From UBA5078 sp964538025 (lineage in GTDB: Bacteria > Pseudomonadota > Gammaproteobacteria > Pseudomonadales > Pseudohongiellaceae), in the NCBI GenBank assembly GCA_964538025.1, contig CAZICZ010000011.1:1-64000 (forward strand): a stretch of 64,000 bases of DNA, given 5' to 3'. This document shows, in pieces, positions 26,464-36,035 of the stretch. The notes under the pieces were generated by a model. It had not been told where the DNA came from and searched no databases. It saw only the letters and a list, made by a program, of their open reading frames with translations. A program made the position numbers and the translations under genes. The stretch's first letter is position 1, and every line of letters starts with the position of its first letter.

Positions 26464-27522
26464 ATGAACCCGACTTTCACGCGACGAAGCATTCTTGTCA
26501 GCCTGTTCGCGATAATCCTGCTGCTTGTTTTCTGGCAGGGGCCGCAGGAAGCCGAAACCATTCACGAGTTTGGCGGCGCGACGATGGGCACGACATATTC
26601 CATCAAGGTCGTGGACGATCACGCGCAGGCAAGTTCTGAGCTGTTGGCACTCGAAGTGGGGGAGCTCCTGCAGCATCTCGACCGCGAGGTTATGTCGACC
26701 TATTCCGCCACGTCGGAACTGAGCGAACTCAACCGGGCAGCCATTGGCGAGAATCTTTCGTTGAGCCAGGATATGGCGTCGGTACTAGCGCTTGCACTTG
26801 AGGTACATCGCCTGACGTCTGGCGCCTTTGATGTGACTGTCGGGCCCTTGGTCAATCGATGGGGATTTGGGCCTGAAGATCGCGCCGAAGACAGAATTCC
26901 GGACCAAGCAGAGATTGAGGCATTGAAGGCCCGCGTCGGGTCTGACAAGCTGGCATTGAACCGGGAGAACGGCACGCTGACAAAGCTGGCCGATGTGTAT
27001 ATCGATCTGAGCGGCATCGCGAAGGGATATGCAGTCGATCAAGTTGCGCTGTTTCTCGAAAGTCGCGGATTAACGCGTTATTTTATTGAAATTGGGGGTG
27101 AGCTGCGGATCAGCGGCAACAAACCCGGCGATGAAAGCTGGGTACCGGCGATTGAGAAACCTGTCGATACGGCTCCGCAGATTCACGCCATTTTTTACGC
27201 TAAAGGGGAATCCATCGCCGTAGCCGGGTCGGGCGACTACCGCAATTACTTTGATCAGGATGGGCAGCATTATTCCCATGAAATTGATCCCCACACGGGA
27301 CGCCCCGTCACCCATCGACTCGCAGGCGTTTACGTGATTGATGCATCGGCCGCGCGGGCGGATGCGCTGGCGACGGCGTTTATGGTAATGGGAGCGGAGA
27401 GCGCGGCCCGTTTGGCGGAAGACATAGGCCTGGCGGTCTACTTCATTTCAAAGACAGAATCCGGCGAAGGGTTTGAAGACCATTATACGAGCCGGTTCGC
27501 CCACTATCTCAGCCCCACCTGA
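26464..27522 (+). CDS. apbE: FAD:protein FMN transferase ApbE
   Basis: Attaches FMN from FAD to a Thr or Ser of target proteins; here the targets are NqrB and NqrC. The N terminus is a signal/lipoprotein-like hydrophobic segment. The family's MGTTYSIKV opening, DLSGIAKGYAVD, EIGGELRISG and the metal-site segment DASAARADALATAF are intact. 352 residues; a GTG one codon upstream is an alternative start. Confidence 0.95.
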   Translation: MNPTFTRRSILVSLFAIILLLVFWQGPQEAETIHEFGGATMGTTYSIKVVDDHAQASSELLALEVGELLQHLDREVMSTYSATSELSELNRAAIGENLSLSQDMASVLALALEVHRLTSGAFDVTVGPLVNRWGFGPEDRAEDRIPDQAEIEALKARVGSDKLALNRENGTLTKLADVYIDLSGIAKGYAVDQVALFLESRGLTRYFIEIGGELRISGNKPGDESWVPAIEKPVDTAPQIHAIFYAKGESIAVAGSGDYRNYFDQDGQHYSHEIDPHTGRPVTHRLAGVYVIDASAARADALATAFMVMGAESAARLAEDIGLAVYFISKTESGEGFEDHYTSRFAHYLSPT

Positions 27523-27560
27523 ACCGGAGGCTGGGGCGGCGATACACTCAGGAGTGCATT

Positions 27561-27743
27561 ATGGAAACCGTAATCGCAAGTTTTGTGGTGCTGGTATGCG
27601 TGATCGCTGCCATGGCAGTCGGGGTCATGGCCGGTCGCAAGCCCATCAAAGGGACGTGCGGCGGATTGAACAGTGGGAGCGGGGATACAGGGTGTTCGCT
27701 ATGTGGTGGAAACCCTGCCAAGTGTGAAGAGTCTTCCAAATAA
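27561..27743 (+). CDS. nqrM: Na+-NQR maturation protein NqrM
   Basis: A 60-residue protein with one membrane helix and a C-terminal domain with four cysteines in the GTCGGLN / GCSLCGG / KCEE pattern of DUF539. NqrM helps place iron in the NqrD/E site. Good ribosome site CAGGAG before the ATG. Confidence 0.94.
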   Translation: METVIASFVVLVCVIAAMAVGVMAGRKPIKGTCGGLNSGSGDTGCSLCGGNPAKCEESSK

Positions 27744-27769
27744 GAATGCCAACGAGGGAGTAGGCAGCA

Positions 27770-29155
27770 GTGAAGCAGAAGCATTACGACATCATTGTCA
27801 TTGGCAGCGGACCTGCAGGAGAGTCAGCGGCGATGAATGCCGCCAAGAAGGGGCGTCGCGTGGCCGTGGTCTCCGATCGCGAGGAGGTTGGTGGAAACTG
27901 TACTCACGTCGGCACTATTCCTTCCAAATCCCTGCGACAGTGTGTCAAACAGGTGATGGAGTTCAGCAGCAATCCCTTGCTGAAAGAGTTTGCCACCCTG
28001 CGCAAACCAAGTTTTCCCCAGATCATCAAACATGCCCATCGGGTGATCGATGAGCAGGTGCATCTGAGAAGCGTGTACTACGAGAAAAACGGCATAGACG
28101 TTATTGTGGGGCAGGCGGCGTTTGAGGACGCGCACACTATCAAGTTGGGGAGCCGTGGCCCCTATCTGAGTGCCGACCATTTCATCATCGCGACGGGGTC
28201 TCGTCCGTATCGTCCGGATAATGTGGATTTTTCACACCCGCGTCTGTTCGATTCCGACACCATCATGAGCCTCGACCACTCGCCGCGCAAAGTCACTGTC
28301 ATTGGAGCGGGGGTAATCGGATGCGAATACGCCTCCATTTTCGGTGGGCTGGGCGCCAAGGTGGAATTGATCAATCCGGCGGAATCTCTTTTGTCATTCC
28401 TCGATTGGGAAATTTCCGATGCACTCAGTTATCACCTGCGTAACGTCGGCGTTCGCAGTCGCCACAATGAAGAGTACGAACGACTCGAATACTTTGATAC
28501 GCATATCGTCACTCACCTGAAGTCAGGCAAACGGATTAAAAGCGATATCGTCCTGTGGGCGAACGGTCGCACCGGCAACACGGACCAGCTCAATCTGGAG
28601 GCGGTGGGTCTTGTCCCCAATTCGCGCGGCCAGCTGGAGGTCAGTCCCTCTTATCAGACCGTTGTGCCACACATCTATGCAGCGGGTGATGTGATTGGGT
28701 GGCCCTCACTTGCGAGTGTGTCCTATGATCAGGGCCGGTCTGCGTCCAATGCGATTGTCGATCCGGAAGCCTGTGTCACGATTGACCGTTTTGCCTCCGG
28801 CATTTATACCATTCCGGAAATCAGCTCGCTGGGAAAAACCGAGCGTGAACTGACGAAGGAACGTGTGCCCTACGAAGTAGGCAAGGCATTTTTCAAGAAC
28901 ACAGCGCGCGGCATGATTACCGGAGAGCAGGTAGGCATGTTGAAAATACTCTTTCACTTCGACACCCTGGAGATTCTCGGTATTCATTGCTTTGGAGACC
29001 AGGCCTCCGAGATTGTGCATATTGGCCAGGCCATCATGTTGCAGGAAGGAAAAGCCAACACCATGCGTTATTTTTTGAATACAACGTTCAATTATCCCAC
29101 GATGGCTGAGGCGTATCGCATCGCCGCGCTTGACGGCTTGAATCGCGTATTCTGA
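27770..29155 (+). CDS. sthA: Soluble (Si-specific) NAD(P)+ transhydrogenase
   Basis: FAD enzyme that moves reducing equivalents between NADPH and NAD+. It resembles dihydrolipoamide dehydrogenases, but the redox site GGNCTHVGTIPSK has only one cysteine (Cys44), which is the Sth hallmark. GTG start after GAGGGAG. 461 residues, as expected. It follows nqrM, as in Pseudomonas. Confidence 0.96.
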   Translation: MKQKHYDIIVIGSGPAGESAAMNAAKKGRRVAVVSDREEVGGNCTHVGTIPSKSLRQCVKQVMEFSSNPLLKEFATLRKPSFPQIIKHAHRVIDEQVHLRSVYYEKNGIDVIVGQAAFEDAHTIKLGSRGPYLSADHFIIATGSRPYRPDNVDFSHPRLFDSDTIMSLDHSPRKVTVIGAGVIGCEYASIFGGLGAKVELINPAESLLSFLDWEISDALSYHLRNVGVRSRHNEEYERLEYFDTHIVTHLKSGKRIKSDIVLWANGRTGNTDQLNLEAVGLVPNSRGQLEVSPSYQTVVPHIYAAGDVIGWPSLASVSYDQGRSASNAIVDPEACVTIDRFASGIYTIPEISSLGKTERELTKERVPYEVGKAFFKNTARGMITGEQVGMLKILFHFDTLEILGIHCFGDQASEIVHIGQAIMLQEGKANTMRYFLNTTFNYPTMAEAYRIAALDGLNRVF

Positions 29156-29178
29156 GCGGGACACTGGAGAACAATAAG

Positions 29179-30219
29179 ATGCCTGTAAGCACTGTTACTG
29201 TCCTCGGGGGAGGCAGTTTCGGGACCGTTATCGCCAATATCATTGCCGAAAACGGAAACCGCGTGAATTTCTGGATGCGCAGCAAAGAGCTGGTCGATGA
29301 GGTGAATCGCAGCCATGAAAATCCCCAATACCTTCCCGGTTACCAGCTGCACGAGAATGTCGTGGCGTTTCATGACATGGGAGCTGCCGTCAGCAACAGC
29401 GATATTGTTTTTGTTGCCGTTCCAAGCGCCTATTTCCGGCAGGTGGTGCGTGACATGTTGCCCTGGTGCAGACCCGATACCATTCTGGTAAGCACCACAA
29501 AAGGTATTGAGAGCGGCACCTTCAAACTCATGAGTCAGATTCTTCGTCAGGAGGCACCGGGGGCACGCATCGGCGTCATGAGCGGCCCCAATCTGGCAAA
29601 AGAAATCGCGGCGAGAAATCTGACGGGGACTGTTATTGCGAGCGAGCACGTGTCAGTACGGGAATCGGTTCAGCTGGTGTTGAAATCCGAATACTTCAGA
29701 GTGTATACAAATGATGATATGTTCGGCGTGGAGCTTGGTGGGGCATTAAAGAACATTTATGCCATTATCGCAGGGCTCGCATCTGCCATGGGGATGGGGC
29801 ACAACACCAACAGTATGTTAGTGACGCGCAGCTTGACGGAAATGGCCCGCTTCGGCCGGCGTCTCGGCGCCGACCCCATGACGTTTCTCGGGTTGTCAGG
29901 CGTCGGCGATCTGATAGTGACCTGTTCTTCTCCGCTCAGCCGCAATTTTCGGGTGGGTATGGGACTTGGAAAGGGACTGAGTGTTGAAGAAGCGGTGGCC
30001 GAGGTGGGGCAGGTAGCAGAAGGCGTCAACACGCTCCAGCAAGTAAAGCATCGTGCGGATGAACTGGATGTCTATATGCCGCTGGTCAATGGCCTGTATC
30101 AGATTATTTACAACGGCAGTTCCGTGCGGAACATTGTGGCGTCACTCATGCTGGGTGAGCAGGCGCTGGATGTCGAATACGAAGCAAATCAGACCAAGAC
30201 GCTAAATCCAAAGGAGTAA
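29179..30219 (+). CDS. gpsA: Glycerol-3-phosphate dehydrogenase [NAD(P)+]
   Basis: Reduces dihydroxyacetone phosphate to glycerol-3-phosphate for phospholipid synthesis. N-terminal GGGSFGTVIA nucleotide motif, GPNLAKEIA and the lysine-bearing GGALKNIYAIIAG segment. 346 residues. GGAG precedes the ATG; DUF4389 follows 2 nt later. Confidence 0.96.
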   Translation: MPVSTVTVLGGGSFGTVIANIIAENGNRVNFWMRSKELVDEVNRSHENPQYLPGYQLHENVVAFHDMGAAVSNSDIVFVAVPSAYFRQVVRDMLPWCRPDTILVSTTKGIESGTFKLMSQILRQEAPGARIGVMSGPNLAKEIAARNLTGTVIASEHVSVRESVQLVLKSEYFRVYTNDDMFGVELGGALKNIYAIIAGLASAMGMGHNTNSMLVTRSLTEMARFGRRLGADPMTFLGLSGVGDLIVTCSSPLSRNFRVGMGLGKGLSVEEAVAEVGQVAEGVNTLQQVKHRADELDVYMPLVNGLYQIIYNGSSVRNIVASLMLGEQALDVEYEANQTKTLNPKE

Positions 30220-30221
30220 TC

Positions 30222-30731
30222 ATGTCGGACGATATCGTAGAAAATCTCAAACAACCTTCTCAGTGGTTGAGAATTGTGTACATGATCGTGCTCGCCATCG
30301 CGCTTGAGGTCACGAGCATTATTCTGACTCTGGTGGTCATCGGACAGGCGTTGATCACCTTGGTCACCGGCAACAATAACGAGAATCTGCGGGGGCTTGC
30401 GAAGGATCTGGCGGTTTACGTGAATCAGATCATTCTGTTTTTAACCTATAATTCCGAACAGCGTCCGTTTCCCTTCGCTCCGTTTCCCGGGAGTTCCGAT
30501 GAGGCGAGCCTCGACCCCGTGACTCCGCCAGTACCGGAAGAACCGGCAGCCGCAGCGCAGAACGCCACTCCGAAGAAGAAGCCGGCTGCTGCCAAAAAGC
30601 AGTCTGAGTCTTCTCCAACGAAAAAGCCTGCGCCTAAAAAGGCGACGGGAAGTGCATCGAAATCCCCGAAAAAGTCCGTGTCACCGGCCGCTCCGAAAGA
30701 CGATGTGTCGAACGAGTCAAGCGAGTCCTGA
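30222..30731 (+). CDS. DUF4389 membrane protein with lysine/alanine/proline-rich tail
   Basis: The first 90 residues have two hydrophobic segments and match DUF4389 (LRIVYMIVLAIALEV, LITLVTGNNNENLRG, SEQRPFPFAPFP). From about residue 95 the protein becomes a low-complexity tail rich in Lys, Ala, Pro and Ser (AAAKKQSESS, KKPAPKKATG) that resembles histone H1-like tails. Function is unknown. Ribosome site AAGGAG. The tail might bind nucleic acid or acidic polymers; that is a guess. Confidence 0.8.
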   Translation: MSDDIVENLKQPSQWLRIVYMIVLAIALEVTSIILTLVVIGQALITLVTGNNNENLRGLAKDLAVYVNQIILFLTYNSEQRPFPFAPFPGSSDEASLDPVTPPVPEEPAAAAQNATPKKKPAAAKKQSESSPTKKPAPKKATGSASKSPKKSVSPAAPKDDVSNESSES

Positions 30732-30732
30732 T

Positions 30733-31662
30733 GTGAGTCTGATTCAGCGAACTTTGTTGCTGATGGGGGTTCTGTGGCTGCTGGCCAGTAGCGTACAGGC
30801 GCAGACGATTCTGCCGACCGATACCGTGGACCACGAATTGGTCAGCCGTTTTCCGGGTGCGCAAATTGTGCAATACCGTTCCCCGGGAATCACCAATTAC
30901 CGGCTGGCGCTGGATCGTATGCAGCGGGTAAACGGGCGGGTGATGGCAGGGCGCGAGGAGCGTTTGCGGGGGGAGTTGACCCGCATCACCTACCGTATCC
31001 CCGAGGGGTATAGCGGTCAGGACGTGTTCACGCATTATTCAGCGCAAATGCTTGCTGTGGGTGAAGAACTCTTTCGTTGTGCAGGGCGAGGATGTGGAAG
31101 CAGCAATTTCTGGGCAAATGATGTCTTTGAATACCGCATTTTGTACGGCCCAGAGGCAGAACAGTTTTATTTGGCGACCTCGGTCGGCGGTGCCGGTCAG
31201 CCGGTGCGCGCTTACTTGTCGCTGTACGTCATTACGCGCGGCAATCGAAGTGTCTATGCCCATCTCGATGTGCTCGAACTGTCGGATGCGGTTAGCTCAT
31301 CGACAGAGCTCAGTCCCCAGTCACTGGTTCTGCAGCTCGAGGAAGAGGGCAGTGTCATCCTGCAGGGGCTGGAATTTGATGAGCAGGACGCGCTGACCGA
31401 GGCAGGGACAGCCTCGGTTCTGGCAGAAGCCCTGCGCAACGCCCCGGCACTGCGCGTGTATGTTGTGGGCCATCTGGCGGACAGTCTTCCTCTGGAAACA
31501 TTGAAGTCGCGCTCCGAAGCGCGGGCTCAGGCAGTGGTAGCGTTATTGATTGCCGAAGGGATTGCTGCCGAGAGAGTGCTGGCGCAGGGGATAGGACCAC
31601 TGGCGCCGCAATGTCGCCAATCCTCCTGCGACGCGCGCATTGAGGTGGTCGTTATCCCCTGA
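30733..31662 (+). CDS. DUF4892 protein with OmpA-like C-terminal domain
   Basis: 309 residues with a signal peptide ending at VQA (near 23), a DUF4892 domain (the DHELVSRFPGAQIVQYR opening is typical) and an OmpA-like C-terminal peptidoglycan-associating region with LKSRSEARAQAVVALL and the VLAQGIGPLAP segment. The GTG start overlaps the DUF4389 stop region, implying coupling. Probably an envelope protein. It ends 2 nt before convergent folE. Confidence 0.8.
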   Translation: MSLIQRTLLLMGVLWLLASSVQAQTILPTDTVDHELVSRFPGAQIVQYRSPGITNYRLALDRMQRVNGRVMAGREERLRGELTRITYRIPEGYSGQDVFTHYSAQMLAVGEELFRCAGRGCGSSNFWANDVFEYRILYGPEAEQFYLATSVGGAGQPVRAYLSLYVITRGNRSVYAHLDVLELSDAVSSSTELSPQSLVLQLEEEGSVILQGLEFDEQDALTEAGTASVLAEALRNAPALRVYVVGHLADSLPLETLKSRSEARAQAVVALLIAEGIAAERVLAQGIGPLAPQCRQSSCDARIEVVVIP

Positions 31663-31664
31663 GA

Positions 31665-32219
31665 TTATTTGCTGATAAGGGACAGGAATTCGTTCCGTGT
31701 GCTCTGGCTGTTGCGGAATGCCCCCAGCATGCAGGACGTCGTCATGACGGAATTCTGTTTTTCCACACCCCGCATCATCATGCACATGTGCTGGGCCTCG
31801 ATGATGACGCCGGCACCGGAAGCCCCTGTCACGCGGATGATCGTTTCGGCGATTTCCTTGGTGAGATTCTCCTGAATCTGCAGGCGGCGCGCGAAGACAT
31901 CCACGATGCGGGCAATTTTTGACAGACCGATAACCTTGCCGTGCGGCAGATAGGCGACGTGGCACTTGCCTATAAAAGGCAGCATGTGGTGTTCGCACAT
32001 GGAGTACAGTTCGATATTTTTGACAATGACCATTTCGTCGGAGCTGGAGGGGAACAGCGCGTTGTTGATGACCTCCTCAATATCCTGACGATACCCTCTG
32101 GTCAGAAATTCCATGGCTTTGGCTGCACGTCGAGGGGTGTCTGACAATCCCGGACGCTGAAGATCTTCTCCGATGGCGACAAGGATATCCCGATAGGCGT
32201 TTTCCATAGGGGTGCTCAT
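31665..32219 (-). CDS. folE: GTP cyclohydrolase I
   Basis: Converts GTP to dihydroneopterin triphosphate, first step of folate synthesis. Zinc ligands appear in MCEHHMLPF and in the CMMMRGVEKQNS segment; the latter also carries the substrate-binding residues. 184 residues, normal length. Diverges from prmB. Confidence 0.95.
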   Translation of the reverse strand: MSTPMENAYRDILVAIGEDLQRPGLSDTPRRAAKAMEFLTRGYRQDIEEVINNALFPSSSDEMVIVKNIELYSMCEHHMLPFIGKCHVAYLPHGKVIGLSKIARIVDVFARRLQIQENLTKEIAETIIRVTGASGAGVIIEAQHMCMMMRGVEKQNSVMTTSCMLGAFRNSQSTRNEFLSLISK

Positions 32220-32349
32220 GGTGGTCTGTCTGTGTCCTTCAGGCTGAGAGAAAGGCGCCTACCCTACGACAGAGCGCCGGCGCCGGTAAAGTTTTTTTTA
32301 GGGGTCCCGTCGACTGACGACAACGTGAACATGAAGAGAGAGACGCATT

Positions 32350-33246
32350 GTGAGTGACAAGAAGGCAGTAGTTGTTGACGAGATTCTTCGACAGATCCAC
32401 CAGAAATTTGAGGCAGCAGACCTCTTCTATGGTCATGGCACTGACAATGCCTGGGACGAGGCCGTGTACCTGGTCTACAGCGTTCTGGACATCGACTTCA
32501 TGGCGGATGAGCGCATCTTGCAACGGGAGGTGAGTGCCGACGATGCGGCGCGCGTCTTCGTGCTCGCCGACCGCCGTGTGAAGGAGCGTATCCCGGTGGC
32601 GTATCTGGTGAAGGAAGCCTGGTTTGCGGGCCTTCCCTTTAGCGTTGACGAGCGGGTGTTGATTCCTCGTTCCCCCTTGGCGGAATTGATCAATGCACAC
32701 TTTGAGCCGTTGATTGCGGAGGCTCCTGAGCGGGTGCTGGACCTGTGTACCGGCAGTGGCTGCATCGGCATCGCAACGGCGCTCGCGTTTCCCGAAGCGC
32801 AGGTCGTGCTGGCCGATATCAGTGAAGAGGCGCTGGCACTGGCGCGTCATAACATCGTTCGTCACGGTGTACAGTCGAGGACCGAAGCGGTGCAGTCGGA
32901 CCTCTTTAGCGCCGTTTCCGGCCGCTTCGATGTCATTCTGTGCAATCCGCCGTATGTGTCAGACGATGAAATTGAAGCGCTGCCTGCTGAGTACCGGCAT
33001 GAGCCCGTTCTGGGGCTCAGGTCGGATGAGGACGGCCTCGCCATTCCCTTGCAAATTCTCCGTCAGGCGGCTGATTTTCTCACTGACAAGGGATTACTGA
33101 TCATGGAAGTGGGGTATTCCCATGAGGCCCTGAGTGAAAGTGTGCCTCGCGTGCCGTTTCTCTGGCTCGATTTTGACTACGGCGGCGAAGGGGTCTTTGT
33201 GCTGACCCGACAGCAATTGATCGACTCTGCTTCCGGGTTGCGCTAG
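32350..33246 (+). CDS. prmB: 50S ribosomal protein L3 N5-glutamine methyltransferase
   Basis: Methylates a glutamine of ribosomal protein L3. The SAM motif VLDLCTGSGCIGIA and the substrate motif NPPYVS are typical of PrmB/PrmC, and the distinctive N-terminal domain with AVYLVYSVLDID favours PrmB. GTG start. 298 residues. aroC follows after 100 nt, as in other gammaproteobacteria. Confidence 0.94.
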   Translation: MSDKKAVVVDEILRQIHQKFEAADLFYGHGTDNAWDEAVYLVYSVLDIDFMADERILQREVSADDAARVFVLADRRVKERIPVAYLVKEAWFAGLPFSVDERVLIPRSPLAELINAHFEPLIAEAPERVLDLCTGSGCIGIATALAFPEAQVVLADISEEALALARHNIVRHGVQSRTEAVQSDLFSAVSGRFDVILCNPPYVSDDEIEALPAEYRHEPVLGLRSDEDGLAIPLQILRQAADFLTDKGLLIMEVGYSHEALSESVPRVPFLWLDFDYGGEGVFVLTRQQLIDSASGLR

Positions 33247-33270
33247 CCCGTAAACCGGCCGTGCCGGCAT

Positions 33271-33299
33271 TCGTCAGCCGGCCTATCTTGGTGTACAAT
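33271..33299 (+). promoter_or_regulatory. Candidate sigma-70 promoter of aroC
   Basis: TCGTCA (-35) and TACAAT (-10) are 17 nt apart, leaving a leader of about 43 nt before the ATG. Confidence 0.6.
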
Positions 33300-33348
33300 T
33301 CGCGCCTTTTTAAACCTCTGGTGTCCACACGCCCTCGACAGGTGATGC

Positions 33349-34437
33349 ATGTCCGGAAACACGATTGGCAAACTGTTCACAGTGACCAGCTTTGGCGAAA
33401 GCCATGGCCCGGCTCTGGGGTGCATCGTGGATGGATGTCCTCCCGGACTGTCCTTGTGCGAAGAAGACCTGCAAAGGGATCTGGATCGACGCAAACCGGG
33501 GACGTCGCGATTTACCACACAGCGACGGGAAGAGGATGCCGTGCGCATTTTGTCCGGGGTGTTCGAGGGCAAAACGACTGGCACTCCCATTGGCTTGTTG
33601 ATCGAAAATACCGACCAGCGCTCCAAGGATTACGGCAAGATCAAGGACCAGTTCCGCCCTGCGCACGCAGATTACACGTATCACCAGAAGTATGGCATTC
33701 GGGACTACCGGGGCGGCGGTCGCTCGTCCGCCCGAGAAACGGCCATGCGGGTTGCCGCCGGCGCAATTGCGAAAAAATACCTGCACGAACATGCCGGGAT
33801 TGTGGTGCGGGGCTACATGCGTCAGCTGGGCCCGATCACACTCGAATTACAGGACTGGGACGAAGTTGAACGAAATCCGTTTTTCTGTCCGGAAGCGGGC
33901 AAGGTCGCAGAGCTGGAAGCCTATATGGCGGCGCTGAGCAAGGAAGGCAATTCCGTCGGTGCGCGCATTAATGTAGTGGCCTCTGGTGTGCCTGTCGGCC
34001 TTGGCGAGCCGGTGTTTGATCGTCTGGATGCCGACCTCGCGCATGCGCTGATGAGCATCAATGCGGTAAAGGGAGTTGAAATCGGCGCAGGATTTGCGAG
34101 CGTGGCGCAGAAGGGCACGGAGCACCGCGACGAAATGACGCCCGAGGGTTTTCTGTCGAATCAGGCGGGCGGCATTCTCGGGGGCATTTCCTCGGGGCAG
34201 GACATTCTCGCGAGCATCGCGCTGAAGCCGACCTCCAGTCTGCGCATACCGGGACGCTCAATCGATATTCACGGCAATGCCGTGGAGGTCGTGACAACCG
34301 GCAGGCACGATCCCTGTGTTGGAATCCGGGCGACACCAATCGCCGAGGCCATGATGGCAATCGTCCTCATGGATCATTTACTGCGTCACAGAGCGCAGAA
34401 CGCCGGCGTGACGACGGGCACGCCACTTCTCCGATAG
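33349..34437 (+). CDS. aroC: Chorismate synthase
   Basis: Last shikimate step, making chorismate from EPSP with reduced FMN. The opening NTIGKLFTVTSFGESHG, the GGRSSARETA segment and a DPCVGIRATPIAEAM C-terminal block are all present. 362 residues, full length. Confidence 0.97.
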   Translation: MSGNTIGKLFTVTSFGESHGPALGCIVDGCPPGLSLCEEDLQRDLDRRKPGTSRFTTQRREEDAVRILSGVFEGKTTGTPIGLLIENTDQRSKDYGKIKDQFRPAHADYTYHQKYGIRDYRGGGRSSARETAMRVAAGAIAKKYLHEHAGIVVRGYMRQLGPITLELQDWDEVERNPFFCPEAGKVAELEAYMAALSKEGNSVGARINVVASGVPVGLGEPVFDRLDADLAHALMSINAVKGVEIGAGFASVAQKGTEHRDEMTPEGFLSNQAGGILGGISSGQDILASIALKPTSSLRIPGRSIDIHGNAVEVVTTGRHDPCVGIRATPIAEAMMAIVLMDHLLRHRAQNAGVTTGTPLLR

Positions 34438-34482
34438 TTTTTCTATCACTTATTTTTATCTGAAGAATAAAATAGTTTCATT

Positions 34483-34510
34483 TTGGTTATTGAAGTGCAG
34501 GGAGTATCCT
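34483..34510 (+). promoter_or_regulatory. Candidate promoter in AT-rich region before leuC
   Basis: TTGGTT and TATCCT are 16 nt apart at the end of an AT-rich patch, which is unusual against the surrounding GC content. I see no leucine leader peptide. Confidence 0.4.
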
Positions 34511-34550
34511 GCGCCCATCTCACCTCCTGACAGAAGCAATGGTAATCAAC

Positions 34551-35987
34551 ATGACTGGCAAAACCTTGTACGACAAACTTTGGGATTCACATTTGGTCAC
34601 GCAGCGCGATGACGGCACTGCCCTGATTTACATCGATCGGCAGTTGATTCACGAAGTCACCTCACCACAGGCCTTTGAAGGCCTGCGGATGGCGGGGCGT
34701 CGGCCCTGGCGCGCAGATGCCAACTTTGCAACGCCCGACCACAATATCCCGACAACTCGTGCCGAGCGTTCGCAGGGGCTGGAAGGTATCCGTGACCCGA
34801 TCTCCCGTATTCAGGTGACGACTCTGGATGATAACTGCCGTGAATTTGGCATCTTCGAACTGGACATGAATGATGAGCGTCAGGGCATTGTGCACGTGGT
34901 TGGCCCGGAGCAAGGGGCGACACTGCCCGGCATGACGATTGTTTGTGGTGATTCCCACACCTCGACGCACGGCGCGCTGGGGGCGCTTGCCCACGGAATC
35001 GGGACGTCGGAAGTCGAGCACGTCATGGCTACCCAATGCCTGCTGCAGACCAAAATGAAGAACATGCTGATCCGCGTTGATGGGCGTCTGAACCCAGGTG
35101 TTACTGCCAAAGACATCGTGTTGGCCATCATCGGTGAAATCGGCACGGCGGGTGGCACCGGCTATACCATCGAATTCGGTGGGGAAGCGATTCGCTCCCT
35201 GAGCATCGAGGGGCGCATGACCGTGTGCAATATGGCGATTGAAGCAGGGGCGCGCGCAGGCCTGATTGCCGTGGATGAAACGACGCTTGATTACATCAAG
35301 GGCCGCCCCTTTGCGCCCAAGGGCGACATGTGGGAGAAGGCCGCTGCCGCCTGGCGCGGCTTGGTGAGTGATGCGGATGCCCATTTTGACCGCGTCATCG
35401 TACTGGATGCGGCCGACATCATTCCTCAGGTCACCTGGGGAACGTCGCCTGAAATGGTCGCGCCGATAACAGGGGAAATTCCGGATCCGGACAAGGAGTC
35501 CAATCCGAGCCGTCGCGAGAATATGCGCCAGGCGCTCAAGTACATGGGCCTGAAGCCCGGTACCCGCATCACCGACATCAAGCTGGACTGTATCTTCATC
35601 GGGTCATGCACCAATTCGCGTATCGAAGATTTGCGGGCGGCGGCTGCGGTGGTCAAAGGGCGCAAAGTGGCATCGAATATTGAAATGGCGCTCGTGGTTC
35701 CCGGCTCGGGCTTAGTTAAAAAGCAGGCAGAGGCCGAAGGGTTGGACAAGATCTTCATCGAAGCGGGGCTGGAGTGGCGGGAGCCCGGATGTTCCATGTG
35801 TCTGGCGATGAACGCGGATCAGCTCGGCGCCGGCAAACATTGCGCATCGACATCCAACCGCAATTTTGAGGGGCGGCAGGGCTTTGGGGGGAGAACCCAT
35901 TTGGTCAGTCCAGCCATGGCGGCGGCTGCGGCCATCAACGGGCATTTCGTCGACGTACGCGACATGCTGCTGACACTTGGCCGCTAA
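34551..35987 (+). CDS. leuC: 3-isopropylmalate dehydratase, large subunit
   Basis: Aconitase-type 4Fe-4S enzyme of leucine synthesis. The cluster cysteines are in SCTNSR and EPGCSMCLAMN. I chose the second ATG (MTGKTLYDKLWDSH), which matches the usual family start; the ATG four codons upstream is an alternative. 478 residues. Confidence 0.97.
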   Translation: MTGKTLYDKLWDSHLVTQRDDGTALIYIDRQLIHEVTSPQAFEGLRMAGRRPWRADANFATPDHNIPTTRAERSQGLEGIRDPISRIQVTTLDDNCREFGIFELDMNDERQGIVHVVGPEQGATLPGMTIVCGDSHTSTHGALGALAHGIGTSEVEHVMATQCLLQTKMKNMLIRVDGRLNPGVTAKDIVLAIIGEIGTAGGTGYTIEFGGEAIRSLSIEGRMTVCNMAIEAGARAGLIAVDETTLDYIKGRPFAPKGDMWEKAAAAWRGLVSDADAHFDRVIVLDAADIIPQVTWGTSPEMVAPITGEIPDPDKESNPSRRENMRQALKYMGLKPGTRITDIKLDCIFIGSCTNSRIEDLRAAAAVVKGRKVASNIEMALVVPGSGLVKKQAEAEGLDKIFIEAGLEWREPGCSMCLAMNADQLGAGKHCASTSNRNFEGRQGFGGRTHLVSPAMAAAAAINGHFVDVRDMLLTLGR

Positions 35988-36035
35988 CGAGCTCTTTATC
36001 CATTTATTGAATTGAAAGCAGACAGAGCGTGAAAC

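Noticed and set aside
24373..26676. 767-codon - strand frame opposite nqrE/nqrF
   Set aside because: Shadow of nqr genes; composition is His/Gln-rich as expected from antisense translation.
32240..32320. GC-rich palindrome and T-run upstream of prmB as a terminator
   Set aside because: The stem does not directly precede the T-run and no + strand gene ends just before it.
33251..33283. GCCGGC repeats after prmB as a terminator
   Set aside because: No T-run follows, and the second copy overlaps the aroC promoter spacer.
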